DNA from: Lachnospiraceae bacterium
GTDB taxonomy: Bacteria; Bacillota; Clostridia; Lachnospirales; Lachnospiraceae
Length of the DNA stretch: 64,000 nt
Assembly: GCA_016284355.1 (NCBI GenBank)
Contig: JAEEOQ010000080.1
Coordinates: 1-64,000 of the forward strand
Direction: 5' to 3'
Position numbers and translations under genes: made by a program
The notes under the pieces: model-generated
Told to the model about the DNA's origin: nothing
What the model saw: only the letters and a program-made list of their open reading frames with translations
Databases searched by the model: none
Shown: piece by piece, positions 1 through 9,787 of the stretch
Layout: each line of letters begins with the position of its first letter
Position numbering within the stretch: the stretch's first letter is position 1

Positions 1-781
1 AGTCCACCTTGCATTTTCCGTCCCAGATATTTACCGGGATCACATCGTCAAAGGTATATTCCGTATATGTATCTGAAACCTCGAAATTGTATACCTGGAT
101 CAGCTTTTGTTCAGGCATAACGACCCAATACTCGCGCACACCCGCTTTTTGGTACTTAGCTTTCTTTCTGAAGACATCGTGGTACCAGTTTGATTCGGAA
201 AGTACTTCTACTATAAGATCGGGAGCACCGTAAATACGAGCTTTGTTGATCTTATCTCTATCACAGACCACAAACACGTCAGGCTGTACCATGGTTTTAT
301 CGTCACAGTCAAGCTGAACATCTGTTGGAGCTATAAAAGCCATACAAGATCCGGTGTTTTTTGATATATAATCATTAAAAATCTGCGCCAATTCCAAGCC
401 GATTATCTGGTGAAAGGTAGTAGGCGCTGACATCAGGTAAAACACACCGTCTATCATCTCGGCTCTGATATCATCAGGCAAGGCAAGGTAATCGTCAAGA
501 GTTTTACCGGTACCTGAAAGATCTAAAGCACTTGTGCCGCTTACGTTTCCATAAGGAGTTGTGGTTTCATTTAGCATCAGAGATCGTCTCGCTGGATCTC
601 CTGTACTATATACTCCTGAAAAGGCTTTACTTAGAGCCTCGAGAGTACTACGCCTCGGAGTAGGAGTGATCCCGCTGAAAACTTTTTGTACTGTACTTAA
701 AGGAACACCGGACTTTTCGGATATATACTCAAGGGAGTATCCATTTTTCTTCTTTAATTCTACCATTTCATCAACTGTCAT
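1..781 (-). CDS. XRE-type HTH fused to Uma2-family (DUF820, PD-(D/E)XK-like) putative endonuclease, 3' truncated by window edge
   Basis: Manual reverse-strand translation from ATG at 781: MTVDEMVELKKKNGYSLEYISEKSGVPLSTVQKVFSG... (HTH) then ...GKTLDDYLALPDDIRAEMIDGVFYLMSAPTTFHQIIGLELAQIFNDYI...PDVFVVCDRDKI...GAPDLIVEVLSESNWYHDVFRKKAKYQKAGVREYWVV (Uma2 signature). Open to position 1. Confidence 0.85.
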   Translation of the reverse strand, partial: MTVDEMVELKKKNGYSLEYISEKSGVPLSTVQKVFSGITPTPRRSTLEALSKAFSGVYSTGDPARRSLMLNETTTPYGNVSGTSALDLSGTGKTLDDYLALPDDIRAEMIDGVFYLMSAPTTFHQIIGLELAQIFNDYISKNTGSCMAFIAPTDVQLDCDDKTMVQPDVFVVCDRDKINKARIYGAPDLIVEVLSESNWYHDVFRKKAKYQKAGVREYWVVMPEQKLIQVYNFEVSDTYTEYTFDDVIPVNIWDGKCKVD

Positions 782-927
782 ATTATAACCCTCCTGCCCG
801 CAAATCCTTATTTTAGCATTGATTACTGTAATTGCTGCGAGATTATTATAACAAAGTATTATGTCTGCGTCAAGTTATAAACTTCCAATTAACTTCCATA
901 AAGTTTCCAAATAAAGCTTCATGCAAT

Positions 928-965
928 AAAAAAACAGATACCTGTGTCAAACGATGACACAGGTA
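928..965 (-). terminator. intrinsic terminator downstream of GH13 gene
   Basis: 11-bp perfect stem TACCTGTGTCA/TGACACAGGTA (939-949/955-965), followed on the minus strand by CTGTTTTTTT. Confidence 0.8.
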
Positions 966-980
966 CCGGTACATATGTGC

Positions 981-2606
981 TCACATAATACTCATATACA
1001 TCCTGCTCTCGAATGGTCTAAGTAGTTTATCATCTCCCGCATCACAATAATTTGAAATTATAAGCTTGTCTTTGTCGGGAATTGATATATTTACAGGCAC
1101 GTCGTTTTCCTTTGTAAAATTGCAAACGACCGTAAGCGTATACTTTTCACCTTTTCGTTCATAAGCATAAACTCTCTCATCAGTAGGTAAAAGGTCAACA
1201 TATCTTCCGTCTTTAAAAACATCGTATTTCTTTCGCAGCTTTATCAAAGCTCTGTAATAGTTAAGCACAGAGTTTTGGTCTACATCTTCATCAAGAGCGT
1301 TTATATGCTTGTAATTATCATTAACTTTAAGCCATGGTTCTCCGGTTGTAAATCCGGAATTTTCGGTATCGTTCCACTGCATCGGAGTCCTTGCGTTATC
1401 TCTTCCTCTTGCATGGATAGATGTCATAACATCTTCGACATCATAGCCCTTTTCCAGTCTTTCAGCATACATATTCAGAGTCTCAATGTCTTTGCAATCT
1501 TTTATATCAAGATCTGCATTTGTCATACCCAGCTCTTCGCCCTGGTATATGTACGGAGTTCCTTGCATTCCGTAAAGAATTGTTGCAAGCATTTTTGCCG
1601 AAACTTCTCTAAACTCATCAGAGTCATTTCCCCACCTGGAAACTATCCTAGGCAGGTCATGATTGTTCCAAAACAGGCTGTTCCATCCCTTTCCATACAA
1701 CTCGGTCTGCCACTTATTCATAACCTTCTTCAATTCAGTTAGTTTAAGCGGCGCAAGGTCCCATTTTTCTTTTCCCGGAATCTGATCCAGCAAAATATGT
1801 TCAAACTGAAAAACCATGGAAAATTCGCTTCCGTCCGGATTGCTAAAAAGCTTAGCTGTATCCGTTGTAGCGCTCCAGGTTTCTCCCACTGTAACAAGAT
1901 TTTTTCCATGAAAAGTTTTAAGATTCATTTCTCTGAGATAGTCATGAAGGTTCGCACCATTTGCCGTAACCTTATTATCAGGTTCTTTAGCTACCTGATC
2001 AATGACATCGAACCTAAATCCGCATACACCTTTTTCTATCCAGAAATTCATTATTCTATACAACTCTTCACGTAGTTCAGGATTATCCCAGTTTAAGTCA
2101 GGCTGAGCTATCGCAAATTGATGAAAATAGAACCGGTCCACCTCGGGTACGTAGGTCCATGCAGGACCGCCAAACGTGGCTCTCATATCGTTAGGAAGCT
2201 GGCCATCCTTGTTATCTCTCCACACATAATAATCATGGAATTTATTATCTCTGCTTTTTTTAGCTTCTTTAAACCAAGGGTGTTCATCTGAGGAATGATT
2301 AAGGACCATATCTAAAATAATCCCTATGTTTCTTTCCTTTGCTTCCTTAATTAGCTTTTCCATGTCTGCCATATCTCCAAACATCGGATCTATATCCGTA
2401 TAGTCAGAGATATCATATCCGTTGTCCGCCTGAGGAGATTTAAAAATAGGGCAAAGCCAGATTGCATCAATACCAAGCTTTTCCAGATAATCAAGTTTAC
2501 TGATTATTCCTTTAATATCTCCAATACCGTCTCCATCGCTGTCACAAAAGCTCTTAGGATATATCTGATAAATAACGGCGTCTTTCCACCAGTCAGTCTT
2601 TCTCAT
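981..2606 (-). CDS. GH13 alpha-glucosidase (oligo-1,6-glucosidase/GH13_31-like)
   Basis: 541-aa ORF; WWKDAVIYQIYPKSFCDSDGDGIGDIKGII, GFRFDVID, GETW, NNHDLPR are classic GH13 motifs. Confidence 0.92.
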   Translation of the reverse strand: MRKTDWWKDAVIYQIYPKSFCDSDGDGIGDIKGIISKLDYLEKLGIDAIWLCPIFKSPQADNGYDISDYTDIDPMFGDMADMEKLIKEAKERNIGIILDMVLNHSSDEHPWFKEAKKSRDNKFHDYYVWRDNKDGQLPNDMRATFGGPAWTYVPEVDRFYFHQFAIAQPDLNWDNPELREELYRIMNFWIEKGVCGFRFDVIDQVAKEPDNKVTANGANLHDYLREMNLKTFHGKNLVTVGETWSATTDTAKLFSNPDGSEFSMVFQFEHILLDQIPGKEKWDLAPLKLTELKKVMNKWQTELYGKGWNSLFWNNHDLPRIVSRWGNDSDEFREVSAKMLATILYGMQGTPYIYQGEELGMTNADLDIKDCKDIETLNMYAERLEKGYDVEDVMTSIHARGRDNARTPMQWNDTENSGFTTGEPWLKVNDNYKHINALDEDVDQNSVLNYYRALIKLRKKYDVFKDGRYVDLLPTDERVYAYERKGEKYTLTVVCNFTKENDVPVNISIPDKDKLIISNYCDAGDDKLLRPFESRMYMSIM

Positions 2607-2790
2607 ACTGTTTTCCTCTCAAAATAAAGTTATAGGTCGATCCAAATTATACTCCAATATTTGAGATATGGAACCTAAAATTTTATAATCTGCCCCCTGT
2701 CTGACTCATCTGTTTTATGCACCAGTTCCACAGGTATTACAAAATATTCACTTCAGGAGAATAGTCTCCTGAAGTGAAAAAAAATAGTTG

Positions 2791-5700
2791 TTACTGGAAA
2801 TTCCCTTTAAGCCATTCCATATTCCATCCGGTCATTCGATAATGAAGGTTAAAGTCATCAGCTTCAACCCAATCACCATTTGAATATTGTGAAATAACAA
2901 CTCTTAAGTTATTCCAGTTGTTAATTGAACAATCATTATTAATTGCCGCACAAGGAATTACAAGTTCTATTCTTCCGGAATTTACCTCCCATTGCGGAGC
3001 TATAGCGTTGTTTACCATTCCTTCAGCATTCCACATTCCATTCGAATATATGTAACGAACATAATCATCGCTATCGTTGCTTCTCATGAGCATGTAATTC
3101 ATACTATGATCCATGGCATTACCGCTAATGCTTATATTGCTACCATTATTTCCTCCATCAGAGTATACTTGAACTGCGAACTTACTTGTACTCATATATT
3201 CAGGTAGTTTCCAATCGTCAAGATCAATCTTAACATAAATATTAGAGTTGTCATTTGCTACAGCAACATTTTTAATGTCGTATGAGTATGAGCCCAGCTG
3301 TAAATCATCATCTAGTCTGTCAGTGTAATAAGGAATGTTATCCCATTGAGCCCAATCACCTGCACATCCTCCACTTACACAAATGTTTTTATATGCTCCG
3401 GCATTTACCTGCGGAGAGTATACTCGCATATCAAACTTCCCGGCATATGCAAGTGATGTCATAAGGAATGCCGCTCCTGTTATTGGCTCACACATTGTGC
3501 TCAAATGAGGTTTTAAGGTAATGTTCGAGAAATTCTCACCCTGTGGCATATATCCTTTAGCTGTTCTATTTACATACCACTTAAGTCTGTTATATGCATT
3601 GATATAATTTGCTTCACTTCCTGACTGAATTTCGTACATGCCAATCCACATTGCCATTTGTGGCCAAGACGGTTCATCCTCAAGAGCTTCATTAGCCCCC
3701 GGATCCCATGGCATCCTGTGATAAAATCCATCATTTTCGTATCTAGCCACTCCATATGTGTCATGACCGATTCTTTCAGTTATCTTATCAATATGAGACT
3801 TTGCTCGTGAAGACTCTGCATCAACTACACCATATGCGATCATACAATCAGATGAAGAATCACATATAGTATTAGGCGTTCCATCCATGCTAACTGCTCG
3901 GTTAAAACGCTGTTCACTTACATTCCATTCACCAGGGTTAGTCTCTGTGTCATCTCTCATTATGGCAGTTCTGATAGTGGAAGCCCCGCCATTATACATA
4001 TCAGCTATATCCTGATATCCCATAGCCTGTGCCATATACTGAGCTGCATCAAGACCTGACACATATAATCCCTCAGTAAATGAGTTATACTCCGTCTGCT
4101 CTTCCCAAATACTACAATCAGGAAGTCCAAAACCATTTGAGCCAATATTCTGAAGAACCAGATCTGCACTTCTCTTATATGCCGGCCAGATGTTGTTTAA
4201 AAAGTTCACTTTTGCCTGTCCGGTTAATTTTTCATAATGTCTGTATGCCCCCACAAGGAACATGCCTATAGAATCATATTCCGGTTCAACAAACGATACA
4301 GGACCGTTATCCCAAATCCAATAACATGTCCAGAATGTACCAGGTTTCTTCCAACCACCTTCATCATTGGCTATCTGCCTGTCAGCAAGCCAATACCAGT
4401 ATTGTTCAGCTTCTTCAAGGTGACCGGTTGCATCCATACTCATAGCAGTAACTGCAGAATCTCTTGCCCAAACTTTATACGAGTAAGCAGATGGATTTGT
4501 TGTGGCAGGGAATGCCGCAAATTTTACTTTTCCATCGCTTCCGATACCCGGAACTATAGATTGCTTCATAAATACAGAAATACTCTTATATGCATCAACT
4601 ATCTCTTGATCGTTAACATCAAGTATTTCTCCTTCATTTAGCCAATCAGCATATTTTCCTGAAGTAAAGTTCTCCCAATAAGCCCCATTATGTTGTGTTA
4701 ATTCGGCAAGAACAAATGATAACTCACTGTTGTTTTTTCCTGCAGCAAGATAGAAATATACTCTCTTCATCTCACCAGGTGCTAATGTTACATTGACGCT
4801 ATACGCGGTACTAACATCAGATGCGCTGACATATCCATTATTATATAAAGCTCGGTCGCTATTAAATAAATGCCAAGGCGAACATTTACCGTTATAAATA
4901 TTTGATATTGTATCATCAGCAACCTGATAAGAGAAACCATATTCCTGCGAAAGGATTCCATGTGCAACTGAGGCTGCATCATTTCCCGGAAGATCAATTA
5001 AAACTGATTTAAATCCATTATTATATGATGCTGTCGTTTGACCTCCTAATTCGTTATTAACATGAAGCATATCAAGAATACTAAATGATCTTGAAGTATT
5101 TCCTTCATTCAAAAGGTCATATTCTACAATAACAAACTGTTTTCCCGGTACCATATTATACTTTTTAGTAAGTGATATTGGCATATTCTCATTACCGTAC
5201 TTTTCATATTCATTAATGAGAATTCCATTTTGATCAAAATAACCTGTCGAAGTATACTCGCTTGCGCTGGTATACTTAATTCCTGATGTTGTATCCTTAA
5301 GGAATGTTGAGTAATTTCTGATCAAATTAGTATTATAATTTCCATTTACACTACCATCATAATACCTAAGCTCGTATAACGAAGGTCCATCATTATTTGT
5401 AGGTGCAGCCTGATTAATAAAAGTATCTTTCCAGATTGCCACAAGATTGTTCCAGTTATTCATGTACAAACTTCTTGCAGACTCTTCATTTTCTTTTAAT
5501 GTAAGACTATCAAGATTGATTGCCCCATGATTTTCGTATCCATAATATACAACAATACTGTGAACTCCCTTTTTCAGTTCTACTCCAACTTCTGAATTTG
5601 CCCATGTATTCCAATCAGAGAGATTCGCAAAATAAGAATTCTTTGCTTTCTTTCCATCTACTATAATGCTCCTTGTTGCCTCATCTCCTATGGAATTAGC

Positions 5701-8076
5701 ATATCTAAATGACAGAGTGTATTTTCCATCTTCCGGAACTACAATAGTAAAGCCTACGCTGTCACCTACATTATCAAAACCGTCTACAAATCCTGCTCCG
5801 GTATAGCCGTAGTGATCTGTATTTGTAGATACACCGGATCTTACTCCGGCTTCTGCCTCATACTTGCCTGTAATATTTTCTATAGATCTCTTAATATAGA
5901 TCATATCCCAATACTCAAGTTTAGGCACAGTAAAAGCAACGTATTTGCGATTTCCATCATATCCAATGCTGAAATCAAGACTTGTTGTCAGGCAACTGTC
6001 ATAATCCGGAGAAGCAAGATAAACTCCGTCTATATTGAAATCATCATCAATATAATATCTTGTCTCAAGATTACTCTTAACGGTTGGCGTAGCGGTAGTG
6101 TTTCTCCACATGTTATCATTTTCTGATGAAAGGTTGATAAGGTGAAGAATGCTGTATTCATCGGTATGTCTACCAATATACCAAATAGTTCCACTCTCAC
6201 CATTTCCGCTTATATTTTCACCGTTGATTGAAAGATACTGTAATCCGGTATCTGCATATTTAACTTCCGGAGAAAAAAGAAGGTTCTCATAAGCAGTTAT
6301 AAAATCGTAATGATTTTTCATAGCCTCTTTTAACGAATTTCTAACTGATTTAGCCTTCATCGGATAATATTCATGTCCAAGCATTGTAACATCCTTGTCA
6401 GCACCAAGCTCAATATGCTGTGCTCCTGAAGCAGCAAATGCAGCATCTGCAAGTCTTATTGAGTTTTCATCAAATTCGCCAAGAGTCAGGCAATCAACAT
6501 TTATAGCTCCATAGCAGTCATTTTCATATGAAAGCTTAACGCTATGATTTCCTTGTGTTAGATATGCCGAGCAAGAGGCATCATAAGCCCAAGTATCCCA
6601 TGAGCTGTTAACACCAAATGAAACCTGATCAACTATTACATTGTCTACATACACTTTTCTAACAGCAGGAACTGCAGCATTAGCATAGGTAAAATCAAAT
6701 GAATACAAACCATCTTCCGGGGCTGTTATGTTAAAAGTAATGCTGTCTCCAACTGCTTCAAAACCATCAACAAAACCGCTTCCTGAAAAGCCATAGTGAT
6801 CCGTATTGGTAGATACATTTGATAAAGATGCATTTTCAGCTTCATATTTATCTCCACTAAGGTCTCTGTAGTTCATATATGCAGCTAAAACAAGCGCCTT
6901 GCCTCCATTATTATCTCTTACCTGCTCAATATAATTTTTTATGTCGTTATAGCTATCTGATAACCACCATATCTCGCTAAAATCAAAATCTGTATCTGCT
7001 TTTGTAGTAACATTATCCATTGCCCAGCCATTAGCCGTTCCGTCAACAATATTAAATGTTACAGTATTTTTGTTTGGATTGTTGGCAGTCAATTCTTTTT
7101 TTGTCTGATTTACCAAAGATGAAAAGGTATCTTCAAGGTAAACTCTTCGACCACGATAGTCGAAAACATTATTACGCTGGCCCATCTGATCCATTTGTAA
7201 GCCATCAAAGCCAAATGTATTAATGGCATCCTTATACTGATCAACCATTATATTCTGCCACTCAGTGTTAGCCGGATTAAAAAGCCACAGATATGTACTG
7301 TTATTACCAAAATCAACGTTAAGCTGCGATGAATGGTTCATATCAGTAAACAAACCGTAAGAAGGATCAATTCCGACATCGCCATATCCTTCTCTTGCGG
7401 CATATGACATAACATAAGCCATTGCATTGGCATTATTCTCATGGATTGTACTGATATAATCTAAAATTGTTTCTGTACTGATAGATCTGTTAAAAAGATC
7501 ATTCCAATGAGAAGCAACACTTCCATTTTCTCTTTTTATCAGTGTCTCATGTCTCCACATCCAATCATAAAGCTGATATGCATTGATGTGATATCTTTTT
7601 GATAATTCATCAATTGTTTCTTCTGCAACAGGATTATCAGTAAATTCTGCAACATATCCATATCTGGGATATGCCGAAAAATCAGATGAACAATCAATAG
7701 CAGTTGCTACACTCTCGTCACCGATATGTGCCTTAACCAGATAACCCATAAAATCTGTACTTGGCGTGGTCCAAGCCACATTAATACTTGTTTCTGTATT
7801 TCCGGGAACAGAAACACTGCTTTGAACCGTGTCGATCACTCTTTCCAAATGATATATATCGACATTTACGATTCCGCACCATGTTGAATTGTTTGGGTTA
7901 TTTACTTTAATAGTAAACTCAACCATATCACCCGGAGAATACATTGCTTTGTCAGCAAGAATATCCGTTACTACTGCATTGGTAACAGACGCCCTTACAT
8001 TAGGAGCAAATCCAAAAACCAATGAAATAATAAACAATACCGAAATGACGCTATTAAACATTTTTTTCATTTTCAC
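2791..8076 (-). CDS. Secreted multidomain dextran-active enzyme: GH66 (with inserted CBM35) - CBM35 - GH15 - glucodextranase-type C-terminal domain
   Basis: 1761-aa ORF with signal peptide; GH66-like YGYVAEF...INAYQLYDWMWRHE...FDGLQMDQMG; two CBM35-like YEAE..(S/G)VSTNTDHYG(F/Y)(S/T)G(S/A)GFVDGF modules, the first interrupting GH66; GH15-like VWARDSAVTAMSMDATGHLEEAEQYWYWLADRQ...DCSIWEE...PWDPGANEALEDEPSW. Confidence 0.85.
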   Translation of the reverse strand: MKMKKMFNSVISVLFIISLVFGFAPNVRASVTNAVVTDILADKAMYSPGDMVEFTIKVNNPNNSTWCGIVNVDIYHLERVIDTVQSSVSVPGNTETSINVAWTTPSTDFMGYLVKAHIGDESVATAIDCSSDFSAYPRYGYVAEFTDNPVAEETIDELSKRYHINAYQLYDWMWRHETLIKRENGSVASHWNDLFNRSISTETILDYISTIHENNANAMAYVMSYAAREGYGDVGIDPSYGLFTDMNHSSQLNVDFGNNSTYLWLFNPANTEWQNIMVDQYKDAINTFGFDGLQMDQMGQRNNVFDYRGRRVYLEDTFSSLVNQTKKELTANNPNKNTVTFNIVDGTANGWAMDNVTTKADTDFDFSEIWWLSDSYNDIKNYIEQVRDNNGGKALVLAAYMNYRDLSGDKYEAENASLSNVSTNTDHYGFSGSGFVDGFEAVGDSITFNITAPEDGLYSFDFTYANAAVPAVRKVYVDNVIVDQVSFGVNSSWDTWAYDASCSAYLTQGNHSVKLSYENDCYGAINVDCLTLGEFDENSIRLADAAFAASGAQHIELGADKDVTMLGHEYYPMKAKSVRNSLKEAMKNHYDFITAYENLLFSPEVKYADTGLQYLSINGENISGNGESGTIWYIGRHTDEYSILHLINLSSENDNMWRNTTATPTVKSNLETRYYIDDDFNIDGVYLASPDYDSCLTTSLDFSIGYDGNRKYVAFTVPKLEYWDMIYIKRSIENITGKYEAEAGVRSGVSTNTDHYGYTGAGFVDGFDNVGDSVGFTIVVPEDGKYTLSFRYANSIGDEATRSIIVDGKKAKNSYFANLSDWNTWANSEVGVELKKGVHSIVVYYGYENHGAINLDSLTLKENEESARSLYMNNWNNLVAIWKDTFINQAAPTNNDGPSLYELRYYDGSVNGNYNTNLIRNYSTFLKDTTSGIKYTSASEYTSTGYFDQNGILINEYEKYGNENMPISLTKKYNMVPGKQFVIVEYDLLNEGNTSRSFSILDMLHVNNELGGQTTASYNNGFKSVLIDLPGNDAASVAHGILSQEYGFSYQVADDTISNIYNGKCSPWHLFNSDRALYNNGYVSASDVSTAYSVNVTLAPGEMKRVYFYLAAGKNNSELSFVLAELTQHNGAYWENFTSGKYADWLNEGEILDVNDQEIVDAYKSISVFMKQSIVPGIGSDGKVKFAAFPATTNPSAYSYKVWARDSAVTAMSMDATGHLEEAEQYWYWLADRQIANDEGGWKKPGTFWTCYWIWDNGPVSFVEPEYDSIGMFLVGAYRHYEKLTGQAKVNFLNNIWPAYKRSADLVLQNIGSNGFGLPDCSIWEEQTEYNSFTEGLYVSGLDAAQYMAQAMGYQDIADMYNGGASTIRTAIMRDDTETNPGEWNVSEQRFNRAVSMDGTPNTICDSSSDCMIAYGVVDAESSRAKSHIDKITERIGHDTYGVARYENDGFYHRMPWDPGANEALEDEPSWPQMAMWIGMYEIQSGSEANYINAYNRLKWYVNRTAKGYMPQGENFSNITLKPHLSTMCEPITGAAFLMTSLAYAGKFDMRVYSPQVNAGAYKNICVSGGCAGDWAQWDNIPYYTDRLDDDLQLGSYSYDIKNVAVANDNSNIYVKIDLDDWKLPEYMSTSKFAVQVYSDGGNNGSNISISGNAMDHSMNYMLMRSNDSDDYVRYIYSNGMWNAEGMVNNAIAPQWEVNSGRIELVIPCAAINNDCSINNWNNLRVVISQYSNGDWVEADDFNLHYRMTGWNMEWLKGNFQ

Positions 8077-8419
8077 TTTACCTCCTGTTTTTGTTGAATT
8101 TGTTCAATAGTGCAAATAATTAGCAAAATTTTTCCACCTCTGTCGAAGTTGTAAACCCATACATAAAAGCGTATTAAATCTCGCTAATTACAGTAAATTA
8201 TGATATACTGATTTTATATGAAAGTAAATTTATAAAGTCGACATTTTTTGTATAATAACTACCACTTTTGTGTCAGACTGCTTATCAAGTTATTTTTCAT
8301 TATATGTCGCTATTATACAAATGATGACGTTCTAATCCATTGTCTAGAAACGGCTGGCGGGCCTATTATATAGATGCTTCTATAGAGCAACTATATAATT
8401 AAATCAAGGAGAAGATGAA

Positions 8420-9715
8420 ATGAAAAAAAGTATTTTAAAAGCAATTTCACTACTTATGGTAGCAATACTTATTATGTCCTGCTTATCAGGATGTTCTAAA
8501 TCAGCTGAAAAAGTGGCCGAAGACGAAAAAGCGCCTTTAGGTTCCACCGGTTCAGAGTCCTCTTCTTCAGTTAAAGATGAAGAGATCACACTTACCTTTT
8601 GGCATACTTACGGGGACGCTGAAGAAGCACAGTTAAAAAATGAAGTTCTTCCTATGTGGGAAAAATCGCATCCAAACATTAAGATTGATGCAGTTCGTCA
8701 GGATGGAGGTCAGTTCCATCAGATGATCGTAACTTCATTTGGTACCGGTATGAGTCCTGATGTTGCGAGAGTGGATATCGCAAACATTGCTGCCTACGCT
8801 AAACAGGGTGGCCTTGTTGCATTAAGCGATTACTCGGATTTTTCAGATCTTGCAAAAGACTATATGGACGCACCTCTTTCAACCAACCTTTATCAGGGAA
8901 AATATTACGGTCTTCCTCTTGATACCAACTGCAAGGCTGCTGTTATCAATACGAATATTATGGGAGAGCTTGGAATAAACGGTGCGCCGACAACTATGGA
9001 AGAATTCATAGCAGCCGCTAAAGATCGCGGTTCATACTCACTTAACGTTTCAGGTGTCGGTGACTGGGATATGTATCCTTATTTCTGGCTGTTTGGTGGC
9101 ACTCTTACAGATGACGGTTTTACAAAGGCTACCGGATATCTCGACAGCGAGGCCAGTGTTAATGCCATGAAGAAGATCATTGAGCTCCATGATGAAAAAA
9201 TATTTACCATTAGAGATATTGACGGTTCTGTGGATGCCTGGGATGGGATCAACAGTGAATATGCAATGTTCTTTGAAGGTCCTTGGTATTTTGGCTCATA
9301 TGATGATTGTGCAGCAAAAGGTATCATCGCTTCTACTATTCCAACATTTAATGGAAACAGCGCATCTGTAGTCGGTGGTGAAGATATTGCCGTATTTGCT
9401 ACCGGTAAACACCCTGAGGTATCTTATGAATTTGCAAAGTTCATGACTTCCAAGGACGTTCAGCTTGCTATGTTAAAATCAGGTCAGCTTCCTATCCTCA
9501 AGTCACTTGTAAATGACGAAGCCATTACAAGTAATCCTGTATGGTCTGTATACATGAAACAGCTTGAGTCTGCAAAAGCAAGAATTCCATCTCCAAACAA
9601 CACAGCCATTCAGGAAATTTGGAGCGAAACTGTAACAAGCATTTTTATTGACGGAGTCGACCCACAGTCAGCCCTCAGCAGTGCTGCTGCTCGTATAGAC
9701 GAAGAGTTACGTTAA
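8420..9715 (+). CDS. Sugar ABC transporter substrate-binding lipoprotein
   Basis: 431 aa; lipobox MSCLSGC; ITLTFWHTYGDAEEAQLKNEVLPMWEKSHPNIKI typical of family 1 SBPs; RBS AAGGAGAAG upstream. Confidence 0.93.
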   Translation: MKKSILKAISLLMVAILIMSCLSGCSKSAEKVAEDEKAPLGSTGSESSSSVKDEEITLTFWHTYGDAEEAQLKNEVLPMWEKSHPNIKIDAVRQDGGQFHQMIVTSFGTGMSPDVARVDIANIAAYAKQGGLVALSDYSDFSDLAKDYMDAPLSTNLYQGKYYGLPLDTNCKAAVINTNIMGELGINGAPTTMEEFIAAAKDRGSYSLNVSGVGDWDMYPYFWLFGGTLTDDGFTKATGYLDSEASVNAMKKIIELHDEKIFTIRDIDGSVDAWDGINSEYAMFFEGPWYFGSYDDCAAKGIIASTIPTFNGNSASVVGGEDIAVFATGKHPEVSYEFAKFMTSKDVQLAMLKSGQLPILKSLVNDEAITSNPVWSVYMKQLESAKARIPSPNNTAIQEIWSETVTSIFIDGVDPQSALSSAAARIDEELR

Positions 9716-9787
9716 AATTTTATTTGTGGGCCGTGGATTACACTGCAAGGTGAATGCACGGCTCACCTTTAATCGGGGGTAAAAAAG

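Noticed and set aside
2745-2782. TTCACTTCAGGAGA/TCTCCTGAAGTGAA hairpin as a terminator of the GH66-GH15 gene
   Set aside because: Stem is perfect, but on the minus strand the T run precedes the stem and only TATTTTG follows it; plausible terminator, but not called as a confident feature.
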